Shown here: positions 12,201 through 40,084 of the stretch, piece after piece
How the letters are laid out: each line of letters begins with the position of its first letter
Numbering within the stretch: the first letter of the stretch is position 1
Assembly (NCBI RefSeq): GCF_000972845.2
Contig: NW_020853581.1
Location: 62,001 to 126,000 of the forward strand
Origin: Larimichthys crocea
Taxonomy: Eukaryota > Chordata > Actinopteri > Sciaenidae
Reading direction: 5' to 3'
Length of the DNA: 64,000 nucleotides
Program-made: the position numbers and the translations under genes
Notes under the pieces: generated by a model
The model's database searches: none
What the model was told of the DNA's origin: nothing
Seen by the model: the letters and a program-made list of their open reading frames with translations, nothing else

Positions 12201-12700
12201 GTGCTTGGAAATCATTTCAGAAGGTGCAAATAGAAACCTCAAAGCATTTTTACCAACATTTAGCAGCTGTCCAGTGAAATTAACGTTCAGAACAGACAAA
12301 TTTAGAAGAATAAAGTCACCATGAGGGAAACAGAGGACTAGAATTTGTTCTGTATTCTCACAGCAGAGATCGAAAGGACCCGACTCTCTGAAAGAAGAAT
12401 CAGAAATCTGCTAATGAACCCTGTGGTTGATAACAGTCATATTAAGCAGAAAGCCTAAATGCCCTTTCAGATAACAAGCTTTCTTTATTTGAAGTGATTC
12501 CGGTTAAAAACTCAGAGCTCCCCTCAGAAATTGAAGTAAACACTGCAAATGTGGCATTAAATATTCATAACCTTTGGCTGTCGTGTTCCTGTTTGAAGAT
12601 AAATGTGCAACAAAAAAACAAAATCCTACAAAATTACTCACTTCTAATAAGTCAAAGATCCATAAAGATAGATCATTAAAGCATTATGGGAAAGTTTTAC
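9260..12700. other. Intergenic, nothing assigned
   Basis: The sequence is AT-rich with scattered short open frames on both strands. None has convincing acceptor-donor pairs or protein-like composition. No mobile element was recognised. Confidence 0.4.
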
Positions 12701-12713
12701 AGGCGATATTAAG

Positions 12714-12740
12714 AGCAGCAGCAGCAGCAGCAGCAGCAGC
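12714..12740 (+). repeat. (AGC)9 trinucleotide repeat
   Basis: Nine perfect AGC units run into GCTGGG. Translation would give poly-alanine or poly-glutamine, but there is no supporting exon. Confidence 0.9.
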
Positions 12741-13950
12741 TGGGATCCACTTTCCCTCACATTGTCTGGTATAGACGCAGGAAGGTAAACTGCAATTTGC
12801 TTATTTTCCACAGAACATTTTCACCTCTGTCAAACTCTTGTCTCACAAAGATTTAAATGCATCTCATAAGATTGCAGACAGATAGGGCCTTTGACTTCAG
12901 CTTATGCTCGTGTGTGGGAAATCATGAAAGTAAATCTGTGCTTTCAAAACTTTAGATTGAAGTTGGCACTGAAGTGATTTGATCTAAAACTTCAATCAAA
13001 ATGGCATCTTTTTTTTTTAATGAACTAAGACAAACCATGCATAGCGTCTTCATAAAACCACCTTTTTTTTTTAAATAACTGACATTGATATATACATAAT
13101 AATTTAATTATTTAAACAATACGACACAACTTATTATCATTTCAAAAGACTCAATAAGACTTTACAAATTTCACGCAGTGCATTAAAGGACTTCAACCAG
13201 CTTTTTGAGAACTTTGAAATATTCATCTCAGTGTCTGCCTCAGTAAACTAATTATATCGCTTTCAATAAATGATTGGCTGAGAAACATATGAAAAATGTG
13301 AAAAAGGGGATGAATGTGTCAGCAATCCAAAAAGCTATATATTGACGAAAAAGCATGGAGAAAAAGTCAATTATTATCTGTTATTATTCAGTCAGTCAAG
13401 GAAATCTTGCAGCCTGAGGCTTCATGTGGTGAGTTTCAAAATGTTCATGTAGCTAGCGGACGTGTTTCTATCTAGTTTAACTCTCAAATTCATGCAAATG
13501 CAAACATTCATACATACACTCGTTTCTCAACACAGACAGAGCTACAGATTATCATAACATTGCTTGGAAAGCTTGCAGAATGTAACATTATTTTAGCCAG
13601 GGAGTGAAATATGATTGAATCAACAGTGAAATATTGAAATCAAAATTGAAAGAACTCGTTGTGTAATGTTGAATAAATGTCAGATTTCCAGTCACGACTC
13701 ACACTAAATCAATACTGATTTAGCTATTATCCAAAAGGTACCCTGGGATTGAACTTTATTTAATTTAGATATATTGACTCACCAATTAACCACAAGAATT
13801 CAGACCTTTTGATGACATTTCCTTATACAACATTTGAACACATGGTAAAACAATCAAATGAAACTATACTTACAGGTAAGACATTCATTCATGTCATTAA
13901 TTTTTAAAGAATGAGTGAAATACTTATACATCATACAGTACTAATGCACT

Positions 13951-14172
13951 TTATGTCACCCTGTGCGATTTCATACTTGTCCAATTATTTTTCATCTGAA
14001 GTTGATCCTTTCTCAGCCTCTCTCTCTCCAGCGTTTCTTCATCTACGAATGGCTGAAGGTCAGTTGCAATATCTTTTTGTGTTGCAGTGCAATGAAAGAG
14101 ACAAATTAAAAACACATCACAAGTGGAGTGCAGAAGACATAAAAAAAAAATGTGAAGAATCCAGCAACTCAA
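13951..14172 (-). other. Protein-like open frame of unknown nature
   Basis: On the minus strand, codons between about 14095 and 13951 read as a charged helix-like segment (DIATDLQPFVDEETLERERL, then RKDQLQMKNNW). The frame ends TSMKSHR next to a possible donor AGG|GTGACA. The composition is more protein-like than its neighbours. It could be an orphan exon, a decayed gene or chance. No partner exon was found and its phase does not match spmip7 exon A. Confidence 0.2.
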
Positions 14173-15344
14173 GGGGAGAAAGTAACATTGATTGTTTTTA
14201 AATAGAAATGTTTCCTACTAATTTCATTTAAACTAAATCTTTTATACACATTTTTAATTTACAACTTCTAAAAAGTGTTTTTTTGTTTTTGATTGTCATT
14301 ACTTTTACATCTACTAATTAACAGTCAGGTGTAGTGTGTTCAGGTGCCAACAAAACTGCAACTCCACCTTGCACTCCCACCTAACGCTCACTGTGATGTT
14401 TGGGTGGAAGACTGATTTCTGTAGATCACCTTGTCAGTGCAGCCTTGATAGATAGGAGAGCGAGCGAGAGGGTGGACAGAAAGTAATAGCTGTTGGTGTA
14501 CCTAGATTACACTTGTTGTATTGGACTGAATTGTAATGTACAGTATGTGCTTGTGGCTTCAGAGATTACTACTAGAGACTAGTGACCGCCCCACCCCAAC
14601 TCTCTCATGAGTGCAGCCAGTAGGTGAAATAACTTCTGACTTACCAGCACTTGTAGGTTAGGGATGTGGTACTAGCCTGAGGTGGATTCTGTCACTCCTA
14701 TGAAAACACATAATTGCTATATATATATAGACTGCAGAATATTGCATTACAGGCAAACAAGGACATTGTCTTCCACAATACAACATTGTGATGCACTAAT
14801 TAGGATTTATTTTACTTAAAATTCATTGCATTTACTGTTGTTGCGCTCCCACCAGTCTCAAAGGAGGTGCTTACTGTAAGCATTAATCCTCATAAGGAAA
14901 AAGTTTCCCTTTAAATTAAAATTTCTGAAGATTTCTGCTTTTCTAAAGGACTTGGCTTCAGACTGCCCTGATAAATCTTTTATGTTACTGTGATAGACAT
15001 CGTCCATTTGTTTAGGTGAATATATAACAGTATAAAAACTTGCAAAGCACAACCAATAAATCATGGGAAAGGTGACATTCAATGGAACATCAGTTAAGTT
15101 TGAGGCTATTTTTAATTGTTTGTTTTCATCTGAAATCGTCTGAAATCATCATTTGGCTGCAATAATTTATTTAGCAGCAAATGCTATCACATATATCACC
15201 ATAAATAATTTAATGACCATATACAAACAGCAAATGCAGCAAGATAATTGCACTTGGTCTAAAGAAAATGACGCAACATTGCCAAAGATCCACTTAGAGG
15301 CATTTGTTTTAGGGTTTTGTTGTTTTTGGTTGCTCCCTGAAATA

Positions 15345-15595
15345 TTACATTAATTAATTTTCCATAACCATCGTGGGGTCATGGGGGGCTGGAGCTGATC
15401 CCAGCTGACACTCGTGAGAGGCGGGGTACACCTTAGACAAGTCACCAGTTAATCACAGGGCTGACACTTTGGGCTGTGGAGAGAAATCACATTTCCCCAC
15501 AGAAATGGACCAGCTGGCTGGTGAATTAGAACCCCAGACCTTTTTGCTGTGAGACGACAGCACTAATCACTGCACCACCAAGACAAAAAGACAAC
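15345..15595 (+). repeat. Dispersed teleost repeat (GGGGGGCTGGAGCTGATCCCAGC type)
   Basis: The block contains GGCTGGAGCTGATCCCAGCT, GAGAGGCGGGGTACACC and CACAGGGCTGACAC in the order of a very common fish repeat. It ends CACTAATCACTGCACCACC. A short diverged fragment of the same family appears at 41455-41515. It does not encode a protein. Confidence 0.7.
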
Positions 15596-15599
15596 AATT

Positions 15600-17020
15600 C
15601 ACAAGTTGACCTTACATCTTTCTACCTTTGTCCCCAGGATGATGAGAGATGATGAGGGTGTTGGGCAGTTGGAGAGGTTGAATACATTTCAGTATTCAAA
15701 TTTATGATTTAGTGCTCACACGCTGTGTGCATCACAATGAAGAAGTGCCTCAAACATATTGTAAATAGCTAGCCTTTTGTTACAGGAATTTTAAAGAAAA
15801 ACCCTTAAATAGGGAGGATCGATTCGAAGCATCAAATTTTAAGTTGAATTTATTGTTCTTGTGCAACACACTAAAGGGGTTACAGAGAAAAGCTCTGACA
15901 GTTGGTTCTTATACATTTTCCTAAAAATGGGCTGTCTCATCCCCTGCAAATTGTTAACAGACAATTTGCATATAAAGCATCTAAACAGTTTTCTTCAACA
16001 TATCCCCTAATCAGTAGCCAGTATATCCCCAATCTAGATGTCCCCTCTCTGACCTGTCCCTGGCCCTCATTTTATTCTGGAATTCCTCTATTTATACATT
16101 AACCCGAATTTTACCTTACCCTGCCAATCTCAGTAAAACATCAATAAATGGAAGTGCCTTCAAGACATAATAAATAGGAATACACATTGTATAAGTTAAA
16201 ACATCTAAATAGCAGTGTAATCCTAATTTTTATGACACCTTTCATTTAAGATATTTTGGCAGGATGGACATTGAAACAATATTTTTTAAATGTTAGAATT
16301 TCAGAACTGAAACCACAACCTTTAAACCATGTCAGTTGAATAGCACACATTGGTTACTGAATCCAATGTATGGTTGAAATTTAGCAAAGACAATTTAATT
16401 GGCAAAATAACAAAAAATCATTGTCTTTTGGTCTTTGCAACATGACTATGTGCACTTCCTCATCATCACATCTTCAATTTACTGTCAACAGAACTCTCCA
16501 AAATAAGTGCTAACATCACAGCACGCTGACATAAACAACATTTTTCATCCTGTATTTGTAATGCAGTGACACAAAATCTGATCGAACAGGAAAGAAACAA
16601 TGTGACACTTTGACAATAGAGATTTGTTAAATAAGACCAAAGCTCCATCTGAGCTGGATTCATTCCTCCAGGGGAGGTGGGGTGATATTTAAATCACCTG
16701 TGCTGGTCAGTGATTTTAATCCTGTCCAGAGCACATACACGGGTAATTTTTCACCTCCCTAGTAATAATTATAGCGGCAATTACCCACTGATTGGTGAAC
16801 TCGCTGGTCCCCCTGTAAATTAATTCTGTCTGGGACAATGTCCTTGTATTTTTAAGTGGAAGTTTTTTACTCTGGCTGCTTGTCCTTTGACTTCGGATCA
16901 GATCTGATCTAATCGGATCAGTGTAAACTTTGACTTTTGTGTGAAAACAGAGGAAGTGGAAAATAATTTTATTAACCTGATAGACAGAAACAGATTAACA
17001 CCAACAAATAGTCCAATCTA
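15600..17020. other. Intergenic, nothing assigned
   Basis: AT-rich sequence with no recognisable exon. A 14-bp perfect palindrome, GATCAGATCTGATC, sits at 16896-16909 and has no evident role. Confidence 0.4.
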
Positions 17021-17027
17021 AGAGCCA

Positions 17028-17200
17028 ATGTGACAATTAGCTCAGTTGGTAGAGCATCCGCCCCATGTATGAAAGCTTAGCAGCGGCCCAGGGTTTGTGA
17101 CCAACCTGTGTCATTCCCCGTCTCTTTCTCCCCACATTCCTGTCACTCTTTAGCTGTCTCTATAAAGAAGCCAGAAAATATCTTTAAAAAAGAATGTCCA
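17028..17200 (+). mobile_element. tRNA-derived SINE
   Basis: The 5' part reads TTAGCTCAGTTGGTAGAGCA, a tRNA-like A box, followed about 45 bp later by a degenerate B box (GGGTTTGTGACC). The body shares CATTCCCC, TCTCTTTCTCCCC and AGCTGTCTCTAT with the elements at 29.8 and 30.0 kb. It is a SINE head, not a functional tRNA: the cloverleaf does not close and the B box is degraded. Confidence 0.7.
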
Positions 17201-17509
17201 GGTGAGAACGGTCCGGTTGCACCCATTAACATTCTAGTATGTGAAAAAAACACACTGGATTCTTGTTGTATTTTTTTAAACTTATCACAATCGTCTTGGG
17301 CGGCACTGAGCTGAGCATGCAGGACGGTTGCAAAATAGTGTTGGTAGAGAACTTGGTTTTTGGTGGAACATACCAGATAGTGAAAATGGAACATAAAAAT
17401 GGTCAGCCAAAGGCAAGCTTGTATCAACAGCCTACTTTCTGTGAGCCGGACTAAGTCCCGTCTGAATGGGGCTTGTGGGAGTGTGAGTGGCCATGATAGA
17501 GTTTTTTTT

Positions 17510-17870
17510 GAGGCCCAGCTAAATGCTAATGTTACCATGCTAACAAGCTTACAAAAGCAGGTACAGTGTAATGTTGGCAATGTATCTCAGTTCAGCATGT
17601 TATAATGCCAATGTTCGCTACTTTGCAGTCAATTAGAGCTGAGGCTGACGGAATGTCATTGGTTTTGCAGGTATTTGTGAACAAAATGTCGACACAAAAT
17701 TGTGTTCTGATCCATTTGGTCGATATTGAAATATTTCACACAATAAGTGAACACTTTGACCTGCCGGTGGTGTTCGTCAGGGAATCACTACAGTCATTAC
17801 ATCCTGCGGGGAGCAAAAAGGTCTGTACCAAATTCATCCTGTACCTGTTGAGACATTTGAGTCTGCAGGC
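17510..17870 (+). repeat. Dispersed repeat, copy 2 of the 4.3-kb family
   Basis: The sequence GCTAATGTTACCATGCTAAC is followed by GAGCTGAGGCTGACGGAATG and then GGTCTGTACCAAATTCATCC. The order matches the known percomorph repeat also present at 4285-4580. The open frames crossing it come from the repeat. Confidence 0.65.
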
Positions 17871-17879
17871 CAGAACGAC

Positions 17880-19900
17880 AGACTGACATTACCAGTCACA
17901 GAGCCATGCCACTAGCATAGTTCGAGGGATTAAGGGGGCTTTAAGATTTATCTCATAAAGTATGCATATAATGGTTCTGCAAAGGTTCAACATTAATTTC
18001 TAACTCTTAACTCTGGACTTACTTTACACAGTATTTCTTCACCAGAGGCATTTTCCCCCTTAAAACCAGTGAGGAGTAGAATATCTAACATTTAACAATC
18101 TTTTATTAAGAGCCAATAATTAAAAAAGGTCATTTGATTTACTGCCTTTATAGTTTACTAGAAATCTTTGTCTGTGAAACCACAAACCAAAGCTTCCAAC
18201 TTTCCTTTGTTGAGCTGCGGGTCCCCCCAAACCTATGATGCATAAATTTCAAATTACAGAGCTGGCCGATTGCTATAAATGAATAATGAATTTCATCACC
18301 TACTGTTATATGAACACATCTCATCTCTGTGCAGCTGTGTGCATTGTCCAGAACAGGGCAGAAGCCTAATTACTAAGTTACAGGATAGGGGAGACCGGAC
18401 TAATCTCTTACGGGTTTTTCCAACAGATGTGTCCAATTAATGGCCTCTTTGAAAGAGTTTAGATGCGTACTATTCTGGGAATTGTATTTCAAAGTAAAAG
18501 ACCCAGCTTAGTTTCTGATGAATAAACCCTATAGGCAGTCTTAATCACAACTTTCGTCTATCCAATCATACACAGGACTGATCTTGGATAACAGATGGGA
18601 TATGAACTGAACTAAAGCCAATTGCGAATGTTAATAACCTGGTCAGAGCAGATAGAGAGGGCAGATAACATCCCTGGTTGGAATCATTACTTCATTGGCT
18701 GAAACACAGCAGGAACGCTGCTTGGGAATTAGACATATGGGAGTCTTATCTTGGAAAATGAAAGAATAAAGAGGGAACGGCAGTAGGCACATCAAAATGA
18801 GCTCTTCGTATTACAAGCGAGTACTGGTGGATAGGAGAGAAAAATCCCACCATAATTTACCACTTGTATGCACAATGCAAGTCCTGCTTTCCTTGAATGA
18901 GCGGGTTGAGAGGACCCTTACAGTCATAGAAAGAGAAGAATTAAGGCTGGCCAGTAAACCTTAATAGATCTGTGCCAATGCTCCCCTGCTGCTCTGAGAG
19001 AAGCCTGTCACGTAGCATGTACATGCATTTAGGCTTATTTACCTCGATCCCGCTGGATGCCTGACAGGCACGTCTCACTGCTGGAGATGCAACGTCGTTG
19101 TCTGGCAACCCCTTGATCAAAGCGTTTTGTGGTGTGGCCAGCACATCGCAAAGGGTGACACACACACAGAGAGCTGCACTGCAAAAGATAACAGAAAAAA
19201 ACAGAAACCCAACATCTGCACTCATTTAGTGCAGCCTGCCCTTCAGTGTTGATGCTCTAACCTAGACTTAAATTATTAATCATCATTTTGATCTACTAGT
19301 CAATGGGGCCCGTGGCTCTGCCAGATACATGTACTCATTACGCCTCATCCTCAAACTGAAGATGAAGACAAGAAAAAATATGCTGCAAGTTATATGACCT
19401 TTTAGTTTCAGGATTTTGGAAGCAAATTGGGATCAATAACATTGGAGTGTGCAGTCTGGCCTTTATTAAGGCAGTTGAACATGTAGAGCCTACTACTAGA
19501 ATCTGTATTCTCACTACAACTTCTCTTGTATATATTGTGTTGCTTATTGCTATTGCTATAAAATGAAACCGCAGCATTACTAAATAACTAAATATCCTCT
19601 TGACAACTCTTTAAATATTTAGCTGTAGCTTTCCCACAAACTGTTTATTGTCATGGAACTCAAAAATAGATAAATGCTTACATGTAAAGGCTGGATTTGT
19701 TCACGTTTGTCACATCCAAAAGGGTACCCGTGATTTCTAAAATGCAAAGTTGAGAGAAACTGGGTTGATCATTCCATCTCAGTATCTTTTGTTGGTTCAG
19801 CTGAACATTTTATTCAACAGTCTGTAAATGTAAAACACCATCCTCCCACAGCAAAGACATGAAAACATTAAGACCCCACAGCTGAAAAGTACCATTTGAA
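17880..19900. other. Downstream flank of vwc2, nothing assigned
   Basis: No exon is supported. A minus-strand frame at 18941-19225 begins with a hydrophobic stretch resembling a signal peptide but has no other support and is listed as rejected. Confidence 0.35.
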
Positions 19901-19924
19901 GCATTTACAGCGCGCAGATTGGCA

Positions 19925-20581
19925 TTTATTTGAAACATGAACACAGTACCAAGAGAAATACAAAAAAAGCACTTTGAAATCAAAACACATTTGAACATCC
20001 AAAAAAGATCAAAGAAATCAGGAAACAGTCGAGTCTTCTTGAATTTCCCTCTGTTTTCTCATCGTGTTGTTTTTAACTCTGCACTTCAACATCCTACACA
20101 GCAAATCATTACCCAGTGAAATGGATCACATGTAGTCTAGTCTGCACTTTGGTGGTAGAGGGACTGGTGTCAGGATTTCTTGGACGACACCACATGAGAC
20201 ATTGAGGCTTTCACCTCCAAAGACAGCTGTGTGTGTTCTATACATTCTGTTGTTTTATTGACCTCTGGTCCAACACATTTCTTATTAAAATACAGAGGCT
20301 ATAAAAAATACTTTTTCACTAGATCAGCATTGATGACTCCTATATTTGTATATATTCATAAATAATTTAATACATAGATAAATAGATATTCTGTGTGTGG
20401 ATTATAAACGTTCATAAAAGCATTTTCTTTCTTCAGTAATACAGGAGTGACTATAAATGCTGAAATGCTCGAGGGCTGCAGTCCGACCCTGATGTCCGGT
20501 AGACTGGGTGAAAGGCCAAGAGTTTACATGCGGATTGGCGCTGGTGTTGTGTGCCAACGTCCCCTCTCACCATGCCAGTCT
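19925..20581 (-). other. vwc2: Probable vwc2 3' untranslated region
   Basis: The sequence directly follows the vwc2 stop codon and is AT-rich and non-coding. Minus-strand AATAAA signals occur at 19925-19930 and 19809-19814, either of which could end the transcript. The end point is inferred, not shown. Confidence 0.4.
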
Positions 20582-34844
<14,263 letters not shown>

Positions 34845-36162
34845 TTAAACTGGGGTTATGTGCTCAGTTTTTTGTCACTTTTTACCCCAGGTGTGAAGTT
34901 TCATTCTGTGTCTAGAACAGTGAAAGAAATTCTGTTGACTTCAGAGCACTGCTCCATTGTGTAAAACATCTTGCTGAGTGTGACGGCAGCCTGTAGGATC
35001 AGTGAATTGGATCATCAGGGCAGAGTGTATTCATAGGGCCATGTAAGGAAATCAATACGGCTTCATACTGTAACACCTCTCTGCATCAATCGGTCCTAGC
35101 AGTGACAGAGTAAGAGGAAAATAGCCAAAGAAGGACCTGAATCCAACACTTTTAAGCTCTGGCTCCCCTTATGGAACAAAGAATCAGGATCAATGTCTGT
35201 TTTTTTAAATGAATCACAGTCAACTGTACAAAAAGAGAAATTGATTTGAAAATAGGACATAATTCCAGTCTGGAAAGATGAATTTGCAATAGCTGACAGA
35301 AGTAGCCGTATTAAATTTCAAACTAAAACCAGATCTGCCAAAGCTTTTACAAAGAGGGGTATGGACGTCAAAACCTTCAAAAAATAGCGCATTAAATATC
35401 TCATTGTTTAGTTTGAATCAAAAGTAAAAGGAGCATCACGTTTTTGACTCCACATCTCTGAACAGCTGTAGTCAATGTTTTTGTTTTTCTCTCTTGGTTA
35501 ACTTGATTTACTGAGACATCTTGAAATTCAAATGCTATGATGCTTTGCTGAGTTTGGTGGCCTACTTCCATTCATTTCCTCACCAAATGTTCTGTGTCAC
35601 CGTCATCACTAAGCTCCGTTTAACAGGGCTGCGGTCGTGTTGAGATTTATATCTTATTTTGAAACAAGGTGAGATTGCTCCATATTGACTCGCTCAACAA
35701 TTAACTGCAATGTCCTGTCTGTGTTTGTTTAAGAATAGTTCACCATATTGATTAATTTGTCAACTTCAATGAACACAGCTAATTTCCAGCAGAGCGATAA
35801 GGAGCCCTAAACACGAGGTGGAGTGAAACTAAGCATTAAATAAGCTGTAAGCAAATCCGTTTAGGTTCTGTACATGGTGATACATAGAAGAGCAGAGATA
35901 ATGCCCCGACAACCAGTCACATTAATTCTATCTAACTCCAACTATGAAGCCAGAGTCTCCCCATATGTTTTAAGCCATGCATTTTGATATTCATGAATTC
36001 TGTTCCATTCAGTGGGAAAAAGGCTGAAATTGACTGCTGGCACGTCAGTGGTATTTGAGCGGTGTTTTAGCTGAATTGCTATGTTTGAGGCAGAATCCTT
36101 GGAGCTGCTGTGGAACCGAGAGGAAGCAGAACGAGGTGCATACCGATAATGCTGCTGCAGCT

Positions 36163-36174
36163 GAGAGAGAGAGC

Positions 36175-36223
<49 letters not shown>

Positions 36224-36226
36224 AGA
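36163..36226 (+). repeat. (GA)n microsatellite
   Basis: About 60 bp of GA with two interruptions (CGAGACA and GGGAGGGA). Frames through it give artificial Glu-Arg or Ser-Leu repeats. Confidence 0.95.
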
Positions 36227-39064
36227 TGAGGCCAAGCCTCATTAATAAAAGGACCTCATTTGGCTTTTCTCAGCCTCACCTCTCCACCTTAACAGCTGTT
36301 ACTAGCTGTCACACTATAACTGCTCCTGCTGTGCTCTCCATCAGGAGTGAGCACTGGGTGGCCCTCAGGCAGGTTGTCAACTGGGCACAAACTAGCCACA
36401 TTAACACCGTGCCTAACAGGATAAGGCTGCCGATAGATTTCTTATTTCCGTCAAATCCCAATGAAAAGACCAAGATCCTACTAACAAGCAGTGTTAAAGT
36501 GTATCCAAAGCTTCATTCAGATTATTCATCTGTGCCACAGAGCTCTACAGAAAACGATTAAAAACACACCAATGAGCTGTTGTACTGGCTGTTCCTTTGC
36601 TGTGATGATACTGAACTTTACATACGCTATATTCAGTAGTAGTAGTTGTGGCTTGTGCTCCCACTCTCAGTTTGTAAAAGTTGTTGGTGGCATGACACGG
36701 TAGATAGTTTAGTACAAATTCATATCATAGTTTTCCCTGTGTGAAGTATCGTGACAAATTCAAATGCTACTACGGAGGACGTAAAGTATTTCACAGAGAC
36801 AACTTGAAATACCGAACTAGCTGTCTGTTAGCTAGCTAAAAAACCATGTTGATCTTTTATAGAGTCAACCAACTACATTACTGACCTGTACATATTTTAC
36901 ATTTGGTTCCTATCCAGACTAGAATATGCACACACATAAACTCATGCCTCATTATACCTCTACTCAACACAATACAAGGAAATAATGCAGTGTTAAGTGG
37001 CCAGTTACAGCGCTGCTGGATGTGGTCAATTACGCTGGGTTACACAGAGCATATTACATATTACGTTATAACATATTAACAGCTGACAAATAGCAAGTGA
37101 ATCAGTTGCCAAATCCGTTTGGCAAGTAAGCCTATAGCCACTGGCGAAGAAATGTTTGTATTTTGGAGTCATTTACGGGCACGCTGTTTCTGTCCTCTGC
37201 TGTCTGATTCGTAATTGGACACTCGAGTAGGGATGTGCATGATTAGCCAACAAGTCTGTTAAATGTCGCCAACCTCTATTATTATTACTATTTTGTTATT
37301 ATTTCATCACCAGCCCCTTTGGCTGGTGAGTCAAAAAGTTGATTTTGGGCACCCATCCACCTTCAGCTCTAAAGATTTCAGCATCAGGTGTGTTATTATT
37401 CTGTGGCTGAAAATAGAAAATAGTTGCCAACAAATGCATTACTTCCTGTGTGAGTAACATTTGCTTAAAACTACTGTGTCCTGCTGTTTTAAGATACAGA
37501 ACATTCTTGAAAATAGAAACTGTTATATTTGTGACTGCTTTTAAAGCTTTATGTCTTCCTTCGGAATAAAAGGGTTCAGGGCAGAGTGAAAGAAAAAGCG
37601 CAGAGAAATCAAAAAGTACTAGCATTACTTTGTTAGCTTTGGTCTTTTCAAGGAATTTGTTGACAGTAGACAAAAACTGGATAATGCCCACACATCCTTA
37701 AATATTATAAATATATAATATTTAATTCAAAAAGATAAAATCCTTACAACCTTATGTATTCTGTTGATCAACAATTGTGTTTGCTGTATTAATCATTCAT
37801 ACACTAATATCATGTTCAGCTTTTGTAAATGTTAAATGTTCTCAAGATGCCTTTGTAGATACTTTCGTAACAGCTCCTCAGGTCCAAGCGATGGCACACA
37901 TTTATAATGTTGCATATAAACCATTTGGTGAAAGGTCAGAGATTTATCTTTGCCCTACAGCCCTGCATAGAATTCAGTTTTTTTGCTTCATTGCTCTATC
38001 TTGAATACTTGCAGAAGATATTCTGGCTGGAGAGAAAAAACGACTATGAAGTATGTAGATACAATACAGCATCCACTTCTCTCTGCAGCATAGGGTAGAA
38101 GCTTGACTACTACTGGCTATTAAATTTGAAGTATTAAATTGAGTGTAATGGGCACATAATGTGTGATAAACTGTCATGGCTCTGTAAAGTTTCTTTTAAA
38201 GTCAGAACCTGATGAAGCAACTTTTACCAAAGCTGCTAGAGTCACAATAAAGCCGCAATCAGACTCATAATCTCAGCTCATGTGACCTCAAAAAGGCTTG
38301 TGCTAACTAATGGTTGTAGAAATCAATCAGCAATATAGCCGAGTTTATATAAGCCAACATCACTGAGTTCATAGACACTTCTGACACATTTGAACACCCA
38401 CTTCAGAGCAGAAAATCAACTCTGTAAGTGGAAAAACAACCCTTCAATTTACACTTGTCAGTTTCAAATAATTATCAGCGGAAAATAAACACTTATTAAC
38501 ACTGGAAAAATAGCTGATTTTTTTCTTTTTTTTCTTGAAGAACAGTCATCTTTTTTAACCACATAGAGCTAAGTGTTCATGTGGGTTCCCTGTTCCCACA
38601 TCTGTACGGCAACTGACAGGACTCCGCGTGGTTCCAAAGACTGAAGTGGTCCAGGCAATTACAAAGTGACATAAAGTGCTAAAATGTCCTAGTCTGGGCA
38701 AAAATGGTCAATAAAAATAGAAACGCACATGAGAACAGTTCCAAAAATCAGTGACTTAAAGTGCGAAAATGCTCCATAAGTCGAGCCAAAAATGGTCAAT
38801 TAAAAAAGAAATACATAGAAGGACAATTGAACAATTCAGTCAGATTCTTGTAGCTTTTAACATGAAACCACATGCACTTTGTATTGCACTGTAGGGGGTT
38901 GGACCAAAACAGCGAGCTTCTCGTGATTAGACATGCATAATATTAACTCCAATAAAACCACAACCTCCACTTAGCTTTACTGTTGTGCTAAATCACGATC
39001 TAATGTTATTTCTTTAATTGATGTTTGATTATTAAATAATGATGCAATCAAAAGCTGCAATGTT

Positions 39065-39111
39065 TGTGCGTGCGTGCGTGTGTGTGTGTGTGTGTGTCTG
39101 TGTGTGTGTGT
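39065..39111 (+). repeat. (GT)n/(GC)n compound microsatellite
   Basis: GTGC units pass into GT units with one TCTG interruption. Confidence 0.9.
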
Positions 39112-39434
39112 AAACTGGCAAACAAACAACACATCCCTGGAGTATAATATTGGCCTTAAATATACTTATTAGTAAAACATCTCTGTGCATAATATCAAAG
39201 TTTAATGATTGAGCGATACAAGAGTTTAAATGAGCTGAGTAATAAACTAATCCTCCACTTGAGACAGCACTGGGATGTAATGTGAAAGTTGTCAGTTCAA
39301 ACTTCAGGCCTGACAGGTCGAACATCAGGAACACGTCAGCTGAAAACTTAGCAGAGGGAGTGATTTCTATGAATACAATATTATATCATTATTATTATAT
39401 CACTAATGGAAGTGAGAGTTAGACTGTGCTAGCT

Positions 39435-39470
39435 ATACAGTATATTATACTGTAATGTAATATACTGTAT
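39435..39470. repeat. Perfect 13-bp AT-rich hairpin
   Basis: The arms ATACAGTATATTA and TAATATACTGTAT are exact reverse complements around a 10-nt loop. The loop repeats TACTGTAATG, so nested pairing is possible. Confidence 0.7.
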
Positions 39471-40084
39471 CTTCTGTTTACCAACCCAAAGCACATATTT
39501 CAGATTGTTTTATCACTTTAATATTTGGAGACTATTTAATCCAAATTTTATGAGAATTGCTCATGAACATGATTTTGAACTATTATCTGCTATACAGACT
39601 CGCTGTTAAATAAAATAGATTTTAATCATTTCTATACTTGTGACTGAGGCACTTTTTTAACTTCTCCCAAATTGCAAATAACTGTGCTCATATTTCTGGG
39701 ATTAGACTTTGAGAAGTGCTAACTTATAATTGATCTAACGAACAAATATAATAGCAAAGGGGAGCAGTTATTGGAGACTGCAAAGCAGCAAAATTCAGAA
39801 CAACACTGAGCCAGTCCTCTTTAGCAGTGAAAGGCTCACAGATTTAGTCTGCCATCAGAAATAAAAACATGAACTGATTGGAAAACGTTCTGAGGCTCAA
39901 ACAAAACCACATCTGTGAACACTTGGATGATGTATTTATGTAGCAAACATACTCTTGCGTTTGATGGTCATTTTCACTCATTGTTCTTAATTGTTGTTTT
40001 TAGTAATGGCTGTATCAAGTACAGATTGTAGTGTTTATTTCTCTGTTTATTGTGTGTGTCTTATTATGTGTTTTGTTCTTTAAA

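Noticed and set aside
17036..17110. tRNA gene
   Set aside because: The A box is good but the B box is degenerate and the stems do not pair. The following body is a SINE.
18941..19225. Minus-strand frame of 94 codons with a signal-peptide-like start
   Set aside because: Only one exon, no splice partner and no family motif. Probably chance.
36055..36561. 168-codon plus-strand frame
   Set aside because: It runs through the GA microsatellite and has no recognisable domain or splice support.
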